In this document: positions 25,701 through 39,931 of the stretch, piece after piece | Numbering within the stretch: the first letter of the stretch is position 1 | Layout: each line of letters opens with the position of its first letter | Origin: Rhizoctonia solani | Taxonomy: Eukaryota; Basidiomycota; Agaricomycetes; Cantharellales; Ceratobasidiaceae | Assembly: GCF_016906535.1 (NCBI RefSeq) | Contig: NC_057379.1 | Span: 496,001 to 560,000 of the forward strand | DNA length: 64,000 bases | Direction of reading: 5' to 3' | Program-made: the position numbers and the translations under genes | Notes under the pieces: generated by a model | The model's input: only the letters and a program-made list of their open reading frames with translations | Databases searched by the model: none | Told to the model about the DNA's origin: nothing

Positions 25701-26587
25701 ATGCCGACAAGAAAGTTGCCAAAGCCTGCAATGGTACTTCTGTATATTTCTTTTCCTTTAATCTCCATAGACATGCCTTTCCAACTCATCATACCCCATG
25801 ACTGGTACGGTTCAGAGACATTAATACGGTCCCACAGGTGGAGTATTATCATTTCCTGGACGTCTTTCCTCGGCCGCAGGCAGTAATACCACCCACCTGC
25901 TGACCATCAGCTTGTGCTGTGCAATCTCATTCAAATAGTTCGGCGCTTATGGTCAAGGTCAGTCCGCAGTTAGCCACTCGAAACGACCCAGTGTTGCCAC
26001 GGCCTCCTCTGCTCTGTCGGTTGATGATTAATTAGTGACTTTGCCGTAGCAAATTAATAAAACCCTTCCTTGAGATTGTGTGGGGATTGCTAGTATAGAC
26101 GTGAGATATTCGATTACTCTGGAACTAAGATGTTAGGCAGCTTGAGCACAAGCAATAATTTGAGATTGCGCTTACAGTCAGGTTACTATACCTTAGTGAG
26201 TTTCAGAGCCCAAGCGTCCAAAACATAGAGATATATTCATATCTCCTCCTTCGATCCTACTCCCAATATTCAAGCTCATTGCTACAAAAATGACTGTGAT
26301 ACAAGGTGATTAGTACAAGTATAATTTCAAAGTGTTGCTTGTGCTCGAACTGCCTATGACTAAGGGGAACATCTGACAAGGCTCGGGTTTCAATGAAGGT
26401 CTGTCATTGCTAGAGAGGGCCTTGTGGATAAGTTCCCGCCAAATATCATACCATCCCTAACATTCGGTAATTGGATATGTAATTGTCGGGTTTGAATGGG
26501 CTGCGTTAGAAGTAGCACATAAGTGCGCCTCGGGCATAATAGCCCATTTACTGGCAGATGACAAAGCCATCGTCTACCCGCGGGGGG
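25701..26587. other. Rest of duplication unit 1, no gene seen
   Basis: The expected remaining GPI12 exons are not recognisable here. The sequence is A/T-rich up to the start of the second identical block at ~26588. Confidence 0.45.
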
Positions 26588-26721
26588 TGGCTTCTCCAAC
26601 CGCGAGTGATGACTTTCCTACGCGCGGTTCGGGTCACAGATTCATCGCAACTCTCGGTTTATGCTGTATATAAACACCCAGTTTTGCAGGGGAGACAACT
26701 ACGCAGTTCTCAGTTTCTCAT

Positions 26722-29085
<2,364 letters not shown>

Positions 29086-29268
29086 AAGAGGAGTCGAATC
29101 ATGTTATATGACCCTTTGTCGTTGTGTATCCCCCAGATCGTACATTTTATTTGATACATTAATATTACGCATTTGATCGCCAGTATCAATCTGAAAGTAC
29201 AAGCACAAGCACAAGCACAAGCACAATCTATTTCAAATATCGAATCAACCCCACACCAAAACCACGAC

Positions 29269-30216
29269 CATGAGACGCTCGAGACTGAAACCATTACTTC
29301 TGCCTTTGATTGTGTTATTGCTACTTGTATATCTTCTTTACTCTCCGGCTACATACCCAAGTACATATGGTCTGTTTTGTTTCGCTTAACTCTAAACACA
29401 TCTAATAGCTGTGGGCAGACATTCCAAGCCCAATATTAATCTTGACCGCCCACCCGGATGACGAATGCATGTTCTTCTCGCCCACTATTCTCGCGCTCAA
29501 GAAGCAAAGAAGGGAGCTGAGAGGTCTATGCCTAAGCGTTGGTTAGTCCTGGATCGACTTTGCTTTATTTAGCTCCTATGCCATAGACGCTATATTGGCT
29601 TGTATAGGAAATGCAGACGGGCTAGGTCCCACACGCGCACAAGAATTCGTATCAAGCTACGCAGTCTTAGGTCTTATTCCCGAAGAGCTCGAAATCTTGG
29701 ACCATCCGTGTGTTCTCGTTGCCTGTATCCGGTGTGCAATTAATCGAGCTGTTTATCTAGGGAATTACAAGATGATATCAAAACCTCGTGGAATACAAGT
29801 CTAATTGCGGATATAGTCAATAAATATGTGAAAAGCCATAGGATCCAGTCTGTGAGCCCTTTGACCCCTCGGCCTTAATTCTCCCAACACACGCTACGCA
29901 GATTATAACATTCGACCAACACGGCATCTCGTCCCACCCAAACCACATATCCCTTTATCACGCTGCCTCGTCCCTCAGGCCCCAAGTCCAACTCTGGACG
30001 CTTTATACGACCGGCGTTCTCGCCAAGTATACTGGATATTTGGGTGCAGTTTTCCCATCGGCTAGCGATCAAGGGGTGATTTTCGCTTCGGGGATCGAAG
30101 GGTACCTCACGGCTCTGAGCGCTATGAATCAGCACTGGACGCAGCTGGTTTGGTTCAGGTGGCTGTATGTAGGATGGAGTCGGTATATGTGGGTGAATGA
30201 GTTACGAGAGGCTTGA
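29269..30216 (+). CDS. GPI12: GPI12/PIG-L: GlcNAc-phosphatidylinositol de-N-acetylase
   Basis: This enzyme removes the acetyl group from GlcNAc-PI, the second step of GPI-anchor synthesis, on the ER membrane. Five exons give about 250 residues. The N-terminus MRRSRLKPLLLPLIVLLLLV is a membrane anchor. Then come SPILILTAHPDDECMFFSP with the metal-binding HPDDE, LCLSVGNADGLGPTRAQEF, LEILDHPELQDD, ITFDQHGISSHPNH with the second conserved GISSHPNH motif, and a hydrophobic C-terminus. The first intron uses donor GTACAT and acceptor GGGCAG. The gene is complete. It is the surviving partner of the relic at 25360-25700 and is convergent with RRG7, 151 bp away. Confidence 0.95.
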
Positions 30217-30367
30217 GAGAGTGGGGCCGTGGATAGTTTAACGGTTGCGTATGGGAGACAGATGGGACCTTGGGTGGGCACTAACCGAATTTATGACGAA
30301 TGGTGGGAGGCAGTATAGTAAATCGTCGATGGCTATGTTGAATTGTCAATAAACAGCCAAAACCGTC

Positions 30368-31108
30368 TCAACAGGTTCCCAGGAATCTCTTCCCAATTTC
30401 TCCGTCTTGAGTCTCAGGAACCCAGTGCTCTAGTTTTTTGCCCTTCCAATACAATACAGGTCTCCCTGCTTCGTCCTGTCGCTGTCGTTGACTCAGAGCC
30501 CACCGAACTTCCATACATCCACCAAGTAATCCGTTTGTACCGCCAAGTTTGGGATTCCATATCATGGAACCTATAGAGTCTGAACTTGAGCTACTTTCGG
30601 ATGATGTAGGAGCCGAATGAGTTTGGGTAGCCTCTTCGTCTTGTTTAGTCGAAGGTATGGGCAGCGGCTCGTGAGGAGGAAGGTGCATTAGAAGGAATGG
30701 GATAGGGGATGCCATGGCTTTCTTGATCGAGGCCGGAGTAAATCCTGACAGAGAGATCATGACTGCTACCAACTCGCTCGTATGTATACCGGTAGTTGAT
30801 GTCTCTGCCAAAGAATGTTGCTGGACCAATGCCGCACCTTCCAGCTCCCGGAGGTGTACTGGGCCAAGTTTAGATTTGAGGGCTTTGCATGAGGCAATAA
30901 CTCTTATTCCCCTCCTTTGGTCGTTTGTATCGTGTTTCGCGGCCTGTCGAGGAATCCACCACCAGCCTTGAAGATCGACACCGCCATCTCCCGGACCACC
31001 GACTCGGGTAAGGGTCATAGATAACCGGGACTGGAGTAGCGAGAGACTACGGTCTTCAAATGCTCGGCCGACAACAATCGTCGAGAGCTTGGACACAGCG
31101 GTTGTCAT
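30368..31108 (-). CDS. RRG7: RRG7-like mitochondrial protein with a restriction-endonuclease-type fold
   Basis: A single-exon gene of 246 residues. It resembles yeast Rrg7 (required for respiratory growth), a mitochondrial protein whose fold is related to Mrr/type-IV restriction endonucleases. Supporting motifs are VGRAFEDRSLSLLQ, then VGGPGDGGVDLQGWWWIP (the G-x-GD-G-x-D-hydrophobic-x-G nuclease-like core), IRVIASCKALKSKLGP with the Q/C-K type strand, and RELEGA. The C-terminus has a Ser-rich insert, then MIWNPKLG and WKGKKLEHW. It is intact. The ATG at 31108 is 151 bp from the SCS7 start, so the two genes share a short divergent promoter. Its exact molecular role is not known even in yeast. 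Confidence 0.8.
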   Translation of the reverse strand: MTTAVSKLSTIVVGRAFEDRSLSLLQSRLSMTLTRVGGPGDGGVDLQGWWWIPRQAAKHDTNDQRRGIRVIASCKALKSKLGPVHLRELEGAALVQQHSLAETSTTGIHTSELVAVMISLSGFTPASIKKAMASPIPFLLMHLPPHEPLPIPSTKQDEEATQTHSAPTSSESSSSSDSIGSMIWNPKLGGTNGLLGGCMEVRWALSQRQRQDEAGRPVLYWKGKKLEHWVPETQDGEIGKRFLGTC

Positions 31109-31258
31109 CGGGGAAGGGGACAAGTCGGCACGCGATAAAATAAACTTTACTTAATTGAGAATAAATCGGAGGGCCGAGAAGCACGTGACGACTCGACCCT
31201 GAGCTCTAAATCGAGCGATCCAGCTCACATTTTCTGTAGCATCCCAACCACCACGAGC
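31109..31258. promoter_or_regulatory. Short divergent promoter between RRG7 and SCS7
   Basis: The two start codons are only 150 bp apart and point away from each other. I see no clear TATA box. GCACGTGACG near 31181 contains the E-box-like CACGTG. Confidence 0.55.
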
Positions 31259-32769
31259 ATGTCCCAACTCACGAAACGCGTCAAGATCTATACGTCTCTA
31301 GACGTCGCCACACACGCAAAAGACACGGACTGTTGGGTATCCCGCAATGGCAAAGTGTACGACGTGACTCCGTTTTTGGCGGATCATCCAGGAGGAGACG
31401 ACCTCATCCTTCGCTATGCGGGCAAAGACTTGGGTGATATTATGGCCGACAAGAGTGAGCACGACCACTCGGACTCTGCTTACGAAATGCTGGAAGAGTA
31501 CGTGATTGGCCGACTTGGGACCGACGCGCTCACTGTCAGTGACGGTACGCTCCCACACATCCTCACCTCCGGCACGAGCTCATTTGGTTTTTATTACACA
31601 TAGACTGGGTGGCCACGGATGACTTCCATCCAGACGACACTGACACCGCGGCCGACTTTGAAAAGGCCCAATTCCTCGATTTGCGCAAACCATTGCTGCG
31701 TCAAGTCTGGGAATCCAACTTTAGCAAAAGCTTTTATCTTCAGCAAGTTCATCAGCCTCGACATGTTAAAGAGTCTGCCAGATTGTTTGGGCCCGACTAT
31801 CTCGAAGTGTTTACCAGGACGACGTGGTATGTTGTCCCGATCGTTTGGCTCCCCATCGCCAGCGCGCTATTCGTGAGGTCTGCGATGCAATTCAGCGCAC
31901 CTGGTTCGGTTCCGCCTCTGTCTACCACGGCGAGAACACTGTTCTCAGGTGCCAACTCAACCTATACTCCTGGATTCGCTGGTATCAATGCCGGGGTTGG
32001 AATCACTAACGCAGCACTTGCGAAAACTGCAACCTGCTTCTTGCTTGGAAACGTCATCTGGACCATTCTCGAGTACGCATTGCATAGGTTTCTGTTCCAT
32101 ATCGACGAACTATTACCGGATCGTCCGTTTTTCTTGATGTTGCACTTCTTGTTGCACGGAATTCACCATTATTTACCTATGGATAGGTAAGTTCATTGGC
32201 GCCTCCTAAAACTACGGTAGCTAACACACGAGATTAGGCTACGCCTTGTGATGCCCCCCATTCTTTTTGCTGCCCTGTCCTTCCCATTCACGAGGCTTGC
32301 ATATGTGCTGTTCCCAGTCTCAGTTGCAAACGGGATCATTTCTGGCGCATTCGGTTTCTGTACGTGCTTATTTACCTAGACTCCTTATTCCTAACTGATA
32401 TTTCTCCTTGTAGACGTATTGTACGACTGCATGCACTACGCCCTTCACCACACCAAACTTCCACAATACATGCGTGAGATGAAGAAGTACCATCTCGCAC
32501 ATCACTACAAGAACTTTGAACTCGGTTTTGGAGTTACCAGTGAGTTTGCGTATCTCCTATTGCACCATATTCTCGTCCTCCCGTTCCACCCTATTTTCGG
32601 AACGGCCTCTCACCAGTGGCCGACCGAGTATGGTCGGCCAAAGATCGAACCATCACCACTCCGGCTCCAGCTCCATTTCAATTATACATTCGTCATCATA
32701 CTAACTCACTTATTCGTATTCGTAGGTAAAATATGGGACTACGTATTCAACACTGTCCTTCCTGTTTAA
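31259..32769 (+). CDS. SCS7: SCS7-type sphingolipid fatty-acid alpha-hydroxylase (FA2H)
   Basis: This ER enzyme hydroxylates C-2 of the very-long-chain fatty acid in ceramide. An N-terminal cytochrome b5 domain carries the haem motif FLADHPGGDDLILRYAGKD. A linker holds FLDLRKPLLRQVW and FSKSFYLQQVHQPRH. The integral-membrane hydroxylase domain has the di-iron histidine motifs EYALHRFLFHID, LHFLLHGIHHYLPMD, MHYALHHTK and KKYHLAHHYKNFELGFG. The last intron (about 32540-32724, 185 bp, open in frame) joins GVTS to KIWDYVFNTVLPV. All histidine boxes are present, so the enzyme should be active. Transcription diverges from RRG7. Confidence 0.96.
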
Positions 32770-33775
32770 AGCTTTCTTTGTACTTTTACCGTTATTTGTA
32801 TTGTTGCTTGGGGTGGTTTGTGGTTGGCCAGTACATAGACCTTGTTAGCGCTCACTGTAATACATCTATTTCCCTCCTTTCTCTTACCCCTGAGCGGGAT
32901 GGAACGCAGGCAGTAAACCGTGACAAGAACACCCAAGGACGGAAGGAACCCACTTGGGCCCCGAACCTTGAAAACATTGCCGCCAAGGATGGCCACAGCG
33001 CCAAGTATTTCGGAGTAGCCCGTTGCTGCCACTTCTTCACCCGATGAATAAGAATTAGACTCTCAAACATATCATTCGCTCGCTTTTAAAAAAATCCCTA
33101 TAAATAACTTCAAGGCATGGGTAAACCAAACACCTAGGCTCGCAGCTTCTCTGGTTTTGGTAATTCACCGTGTTCGTAGTATCAGCTTCAACACCACAGT
33201 CGAGTATGCAGCACTTAGATGTCAGTTCTATGTGCCAATGACTATCGAACGGTACGAATTTTGGATCCTCGCTGATGCACATCACGGTCTATATCCCGGG
33301 CCACTACACGACGGCATACATCTCGACAACTTTTTTGTCGGCGCCACTTTGACTTCTGTGCTTTGGCCAGAGTATACTATCATATAAAGCTTGAGCTACG
33401 TATCCAGTGGTCATTCATCAACTAAGCCCACTTCAAACGCACTTTTACTTGGAAACATTGTAGATATCTATGCTTTTATTACAGGCCGGGAACTCAGAAT
33501 AGGCTCCACACGCAATTCTACTTGGGTGTGTCATATCCTCTTTGCAATCTTGATTCGATGCTGGAACTACTACAAGGGTACTCTGTACCAAGCCACTCGC
33601 AGTAGAAGAAATCTTCCTTTGATGGATATGGAGTTTGTTATACGCGCTGCAGACTGTTATTTAAACAACCACCATCAATGTTGCTTCAGACCTGGGTCCT
33701 CGAGTTCCAGACTGGTTCCTTTGACTAGCAACATTACCAACAGCCCGGTGCGCCTATAGTACCCACAAACATATC
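32770..33775. other. Intergenic, possible unrecognised exons
   Basis: Two plus-strand open frames (33157-33387 and 33391-33759) lie here, but they show no recognisable domain. They could be 5' remains of the kinase pseudogene downstream. I do not call them genes. Confidence 0.35.
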
Positions 33776-34249
33776 GGCCCAATCAAACCTTGGGACCGAG
33801 CCAAATCACCAGACTCATCCAACACGGAACCCAGATTCAGAAAAACAAGCACATACGAACCCCTTGCTAGAGTACACAAGTACAAGTGTTGGTTCGAGGG
33901 TATTCCCCCCTATCAAACCGAAGGATACTGAGTAAAAGTCGCCGGTGTTTTGCCACGATCCAAATGGACCCAAGAGCACCCAAACAAAGTGAGTGCTCAG
34001 TCCAAGTCTATGATCGAATTGGCGTGTACACTGAGTTATCCCTGCGTTTGTCTCTTTGCTAATACTTATAGGCCACCAATCGGCGTGCACGACAGTCCAG
34101 ATTCAGAAATAGCTTGCGTTTCACAGGAAGATATAGATACAGGGAATTTAGAACCCCATATGACGATCATCAACAGCGAAATGGTATCTGAGTCAACGCA
34201 TATATACTAAAGTCTGGGGATACACACGCTCTGACAGAACGCGAGTGAA

Positions 34250-35521
34250 ATTATAGCTGTTCTAGGGCATTATGGGTACAAGAATCTCGGCTCTGAATTA
34301 GATCCTCGCTCATCTAGTGAATATCCTGTGTGCCATGGTGGGCTTGGAGATAATCTACAAGGCGGGGTAAAGGTTGCTACTAAAACCACCCGGATGTATG
34401 TAACAAATCAAGACAAAAGTTACCTCAAGGCGAACGTCACCTCCCAACTCTGAGTCGTAAGCTGACCTTCCGATGCGACAGTACACAGCCAGAGAGCTAT
34501 ATGCTTGGTCAAAATGTAAACATCCAAATGTACTCAACTTGCTTGGGTTAGTTGAGTTTCGGCGGCAAATCAGAATGGTCTCTGAGTGAGTAGGCGGAGG
34601 CGATGTTCGAAAGTATGTCAATACGAAACCAGAAACCAATCGCTTCCATCTGGTGCGTATCCCGCACCTCTATGCACCCCATATTCGGTTATGAGCTCAT
34701 CATTCCCTATAGTGTTATCACATATCTATTGGGTTGGCCTATTTACAAAGCACTGGCATAGTAAGGGATTCGGGTTGCATGATGTTACCTCTAACCTGGT
34801 GGCTACGTTACAGATTCATGGAGACCTAAAGAGGGTAAGTTGGGGTGGCACCATGAGCTACTGTATTATCGGATCACAGTGCCCAAGTATGACTGTCTTT
34901 GTATGATCAGGGAAACATCCTTATGTCGGATGATGAAACGCCAATGCTCACTGACTTTAGAAACGCTGTGTTACAGGAACATTCGCTCCAGTTCACAGGA
35001 TAGACAACTGGTAATAACATATATCCGCTATGGACGGTGCGTAAGAGATACAAATTGAACATACAAGTGTACTGAGACGGGTATGAACAGGCGCCTGAGA
35101 TTTTGGTCGCGTCAACATCATACAGCTATGCAGCTGATGATGTGTATGCACTGGGCATAGTATGTACAACCATATCTTCCGTGTTTGCCCCAATTATAAT
35201 ATTTCAAATATAATAACCGGGTATGAATCATAGTAGACCTGGTTGGTATATCGCGTATAGTACACAAGTGCATTCCGGCTCTACTAACGTAGCACGACGC
35301 ACAGGAGGTCATGAACGGAAAGGTCCCGTTCTCTGAGCTACGAACAGCAGTGGCTCTTTATCATCTGATTGCAAACTAACGTAGAGTTCCAGACAGACCC
35401 TAAGCGCATATACCCGCAGAGAGCAAGTGTGGCAACGCTTTGTGGTCCGTCCTGGAAAAGTGCTGGGCCTACAAACCCGAAGCACGCCAATCAGCAGTCG
35501 AAGCTCGAGACATGGTATGAT
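34250..35521 (+). pseudogene. Protein kinase (TKL/RTK-like) pseudogene
   Basis: Pieces of one kinase domain occur in order. N-lobe: LGHYGYKNL, SSSEYPVCHGGLGD (glycine loop), KVATKTTR (VAIK-like lysine), then ARELYAWSKCKHPNVLNLLG and RMVSE. Catalytic loop IHGDLKRGNIL is split by an intron, and TDFRNAVLQ stands for DFG. Then PEILVASTSYSYAADDVYALG, EVMNGKVPFSELRTAVALYH and NALWSVLEKCWAYKPEAR. The frame is broken repeatedly: an in-frame TAG after QFTG (~35001), a frame change before the TYIRYG piece, and another before IPAESKCGNALW. DFR instead of DFG also argues against activity. A poorly conserved 5' part may begin near 33776. Such kinase genes are an expanded family in Agaricomycetes. Confidence 0.8.
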
Positions 35522-35525
35522 TCAT

Positions 35526-36556
35526 TTATCTCAAACTGAAACTGTAGCCAAATCCTATTTGATCTAGATAAAATGTATCAAACAAGTAGATCTGATTTGT
35601 GCATTGCACTAAGCACGGCTCTATCAGAACTAAATATCACACCTTTTTCTTGCTTTATGCATTTATCTACACTCAAGAGCAAGGGCCTGGTGTGATCAAG
35701 TGTCCAGTCATACCACCACATCGTATTCCTGCCTACATTCTACTACTGTAGTATCATTACTTATCAATATGCCTTGGACTTGAATCCACCCGCATCTCTT
35801 GAGCTGTGTATATGCACCGATTTCGTGGATTACCATCTCTTCTGTCTTCTACCCTGTAGACTGTATAAGGTTAAAATACTGAAAACAGGAATGTGTGTTT
35901 AAGTGGAAATTGAGCTGAAATCAAGTCAATATACGCTAACTTTGGGTATCAATTCCTCCTTAGTCCGATTCATGCTGAGGAAGTCATACTGATGCTGTAG
36001 CTTTTGGGCTGCATTATACTGAAAAAAGATATCTTTTACTGACATATTGATTTTCAAAATCTTATCACACCATAGTGGTATATAAACCAAAATCAAGCTT
36101 AAATGCACTGTATTCCCTCATAATAGTGGTGCAATATGTAAACAAATGCCCACACAAAACAGCCGTACTGCAGAAGTGTTGGAATTGGATATTTTACCGG
36201 CATACTATACATTCAAACCACCACCAAACTCATTTGACGCCGGCGTCGGTATGTAATTCAAGGGACGTGACACATTTCAAATACTGAGCAAGTTTGAGAG
36301 TCCGTATCGTAGCAATCTTACGCTAGGAACCAACCGAAACTCACAGTTCTCACGGGTTTCGCTGGCATTTTCAATATGTAGGGATCGGATGGTCAACAGA
36401 AGCCTTCCAAATTTGGATTATTTTGCGAACATTAAACAAGTAGCAAAAGTAAAACTGTTGTACATAGAATGCTGATAATAAGTAGTGACAGTGCTTACAA
36501 AACAATAAGTGAGGTTATACATAACGAATACAAACAAAGCGCGTCCAGTTCAACTG
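35526..36556. other. A/T-rich intergenic stretch, nothing recognised
   Basis: About 1 kb with no supported exon, RNA gene or element. The short open frames on both strands are chance frames. Confidence 0.5.
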
Positions 36557-37096
36557 TTAATCATCCCAAATCTCAATGTTTCCAATCATGTACTTGCCAT
36601 TCGCCGCTCCAACATCTTCAGCGGCAATGAAGCCATGGGCCTTGGATTCTGAACAAATCTCAATCCAAAGCTCGTCTTCCTGCTCAATAAACAGCCTGAG
36701 TGATCCCGTGGCGGCTTTTGCGTCCCAGTTTAATGTTTCAAGGCCAGATTTGAGATTACCACTACCAACAGCCAAATGACCAGATAGTCGCATGTTCCCG
36801 ACCCGCATTCGTAGTTCATATGCAACTTCAAGGGTTTCTCGATGAATTTCTCCATGTAACTGAGCATGGATTAGCGAGAAATTAGTTGATTGCGGAGAAA
36901 GCGACTTACCGAGTAACTACCCAAGGAGAAGAAGAATGGCGCGATATAGGGGGGCTTGATCCATGCACCTTTAATGCACGGAGTACTATGAGCTTAGCAA
37001 AACTTAGATAAACGAGATCTACATACGATGCATAGGCTTCATATCCAGGGTGCTCGTGCTCGAGACGGATCGCATGTGGGTGCTGGTGTGGAAAGC
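36557..37096 (-). CDS. Unknown protein, 5' end not resolved
   Basis: Three exons read well on the minus strand. One encodes FPHQHPHAIRLEHEHPGYEA. The next encodes TPCIKGAWIKPPYIAPFF and LGSYS. The last encodes LHGEIHRETLEVAYELRMRVG, a hydrophilic middle, and GKYMIGNIEIWDD before TAA at 36557. Introns have normal GT/AG ends and phases agree. No in-frame ATG precedes the first of these exons without a stop, so at least one short 5' exon is missing from my model. I do not recognise the family. The next gene (37512) diverges from it. Confidence 0.6.
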
Positions 37097-37511
37097 CTGA
37101 GATGTCGCGCACGAGAAATTATTGCGTCAGACGTGCTACAAGAAACTGTGTGGAGTAGGTTGAGATGAAGATGGAGCCAGGAGAGATCTTCAACACGGCT
37201 TTATACCCGAGTAGGAACAGGGGCGAGCGGGAAGTTTCGATGCCAGGGTCTAGCCAAACAAAAAGCGCTCCTGTCGCTGTTGTTCCACGCGATTGTGGTT
37301 ACACAGAGTAGTTACAATATCTGCGGTACGAAACCATTAGGCTGGGGATGCTATGACATCGGGGATACCCTTAACTCTACCGGTATATAACTCATAACTT
37401 TAATTCTGCCGAGATTTACCAGGACGAAAGCAATATAGGCACATGACCAAGAGTGAGCCTCACATCTTCGGTTGGGTTTACCCTCCGGGCCTCTTTTGAA
37501 CGACCACTAAC

Positions 37512-38948
37512 ATGCGCGCCTTCCTCCCCCAACCAAGGCTATTTGGATTATTACATGCCCGAAAGTTTGCGACGGCTGTGAACACGGCCCCAAAGCTCCG
37601 CAGTCTCACACCGTCAGCCTCGGAACGCGCGGCGGGTAGGTTTGGACCAGCCAACTTGCTACTCGCACTCGAAGCTTTGCATCAGGATGGCATTGTCGAG
37701 ATTACAGATGTTGTCAATGAGAATCACCTTGATGCTGTGAGTCTCATTCGGACCGGCATATATTCCCAAGTAAACTTTGGAGGTAGTTGAATGAGAGGAT
37801 GATCCCGGATGCGTATACACTTCGGGATATGAGGGAGAGCCCATATAACTACAACCGAGGTGTGTTATCATCATTCAGCCATAAACGAAAATTGGCTCAC
37901 AAGAATGTACAGGAAATATTCAACAAGATCCACCGCCTGAGCCTTCACTATTCTTCCGGGACATATTTCTCAACCCGTTTGCACTCCAAGTTAGCAACGC
38001 AGTCCTAGGAAATCGCCCCAAAATGACGTTTTGTAGTGGGGTACGCTGTATCTTCCCACAGTTGGCCTTATGAATTAATCGTGATCACAGAATACAGCAT
38101 TAAAGTCGACAGATCGGCAACCAGTTCATACTGATGCAGATTTTGCTCAGCCAAGCGTAAGTATCTGGGTGATTGTCTGAAGTTACAGTATATCGAATCA
38201 AATTGAGGGGGTAGGTAGCCTTTGCCTTGGTAATTAACTGCGGCTTGGTTAGTGCCCAACCTCCTGGCAGATATTGCTAATCAAATTTAGACTATTTAGG
38301 TCGAAATGACGCCAGAAAATGGATCAACAGGTATTTCTTAGTGCGTCCTATTGAGGTTCGGTAAATAAGGGCTTCTTAGAGCTCTGGCTTGGTACGCATG
38401 CAATGGCGAATCTCGACGCGCAAGATGGTCTACACGGAGAACGTGCATCGGGTCGCATCAAACCTGAGCTTATCGAGACAAGGCGTAACATTTCACCCCC
38501 GTTTCAACCTTGTGTGCCCAAAGGTATTGTTGTAACTGGCCATCCAAACTATATTTAATACTAGCTTGATTAATAGGCTCCCTTTTGATAAGAGACTTGA
38601 GGCTATGGCATGCAGGTATGCCAAACAAAACAGACCATCCTAGAGTTATGTTGGCGCAAATTCGTGAGTGCAAGTATTAGTTGCTTTACATTGGTTATCT
38701 TACTTGGGATGTAGATTTTGCACCTTGGTACATGAATCAGAGTAAGCACACACCTGGCTCTTTGTTTTCTCATTTACATTCATTGCTCAGTGAGACTTGA
38801 GTTTCCCAAAGGAATGGAGGGCATAATCCACCATCCTGATTTAGAGTTGCCTGCTGACTTTGTAGACGGCCCTATCAACTACCTAGGAAGGGCATTTGGA
38901 AACGCTTATGATTTCCGTCAGATTCAAACAGATCAGTGGGGGCATTAA
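37512..38948 (+). CDS. Phytanoyl-CoA dioxygenase (PhyH) family protein
   Basis: About nine exons join in phase. The product begins MRAFLPQPRLFGLLHARKFA, an Arg-rich start that could be a mitochondrial leader. It continues GPANLLLALEALHQDGIVEI, LNERMIPDAYTLRDMRE, NIQQDPPPEPSLFF, RPKMTFCSGNTALKS, RQPVHTDADF (the Fe(II)-binding H-x-D), FALVINCGLVEMTPENGSTE, WLGTHAM, SLLIRDLRLWHAGMPN (the distal metal His and the R-x-R region) and ends YDFRQIQTDQWGH. These are the features of non-haem iron, 2-oxoglutarate-dependent PhyH proteins. Many fungal members hydroxylate small molecules or lipids; the substrate here is unknown. The gene looks intact. Confidence 0.9.
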
Positions 38949-39388
38949 TTAGTTCTAATCAGCTCTAAGAATCATGTTTTTAATCAATGAAGTAACAATA
39001 TCTCTACAAGACTCTAAAAGTCCATAGGTTTCTTTTGATTTTTCTCTATTCTTCCAAGCATATATAATCAGGTCTATTAGTCAACAGTTATGAGGTACCT
39101 GAAGTGTAAGGCACATGGGAATCAGCATATTCCATTGCTCCTGGTGATATTTGTGTACTTCAAATAATTTGAGGCATCTGTAAACCATCCAGTGGATGGG
39201 TGCAATTCATGGTTGCTCTACCCTCATACTCTCTGGCATTAATTGGATGGTTATCAAAGTGACATCTATAGTTACATCCACTGGTTGGCATTATATATTT
39301 TACATAGTTTGTGCTACTGCTACATGCCATTTACAGCCCTTACTTGCTGACCCAGATTTTGTTGCTGGGGATACTGTACACAATATTG
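38949..39388. other. Intergenic, nothing recognised
   Basis: A/T-rich 3' flank of the PhyH gene, ending abruptly at a GC-rich repeat block that starts at 39389. Confidence 0.5.
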
Positions 39389-39498
39389 TGGAATGTGCCG
39401 GGGGTTTGGGCCATCCAGACCGAGGTACAATGGAATGTGCCGGGGGTTTGGGCCATCCAGACCGAGGTACAAGGTCTGGGTGGCCCGAACCCCGGCAC
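39389..39498. repeat. 42-bp tandem repeat plus inverted copy in a GC-rich island
   Basis: Units 39389-39430 and 39431-39472 are identical. They are followed at 39473-39498 by GGTCTGGGTGGCCCGAACCC and CGGCAC, which is nearly the reverse complement of the GTGCCGGGGGTTTGGGCC...CAGACC part of the unit. So the second unit and this arm can fold into a ~25-bp hairpin. The GC-rich patch (to about 39700) stands out from A/T-rich flanks, which suggests an inserted element. Confidence 0.85.
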
Positions 39499-39931
39499 GG
39501 ACAAGCTTGGGGGTCCAGGGGTCTCCCCTGGTCAAGCCCTAGCCGAGGGACGAGGCTGGGGCGAGAAGGTCCCGAGCATAGGCGAGGTGTGCGCTGGCCG
39601 CCACAGGCGGCGTCTGCGTGTCAACTCAAACCATGTACCGTCCGCCATTTCCATAGGGTCCAGGACCTCCTGGCCGTCGGAGACGCCCGCCCCGGCAAGG
39701 GGCATATATTTGCCGAGTATATCTACTCACGAAACTAATACTACTACAGTTTGAGTAAGACCGTGTTTATGGATACGTTAGAAGATATTCAATCCAATGA
39801 TAATTAACACGCAAGTATATTTGTTGATAATAATGGCTTGCATTCGGTTCAGTCAACTTGTTGTGCTTCTCTATTCTGTCCAAGGGTCAATCCGAGAAAA
39901 TGAGAAATCTATCATTTTTTCATTTTCTCAT

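Noticed and set aside
32540..32724. An extra ~60-residue hydrophobic segment near the C-terminus of SCS7
   Set aside because: It is an in-frame intron (GTGAGT ... CGTAG); splicing gives the expected GVTSKIWDYVFN ending.
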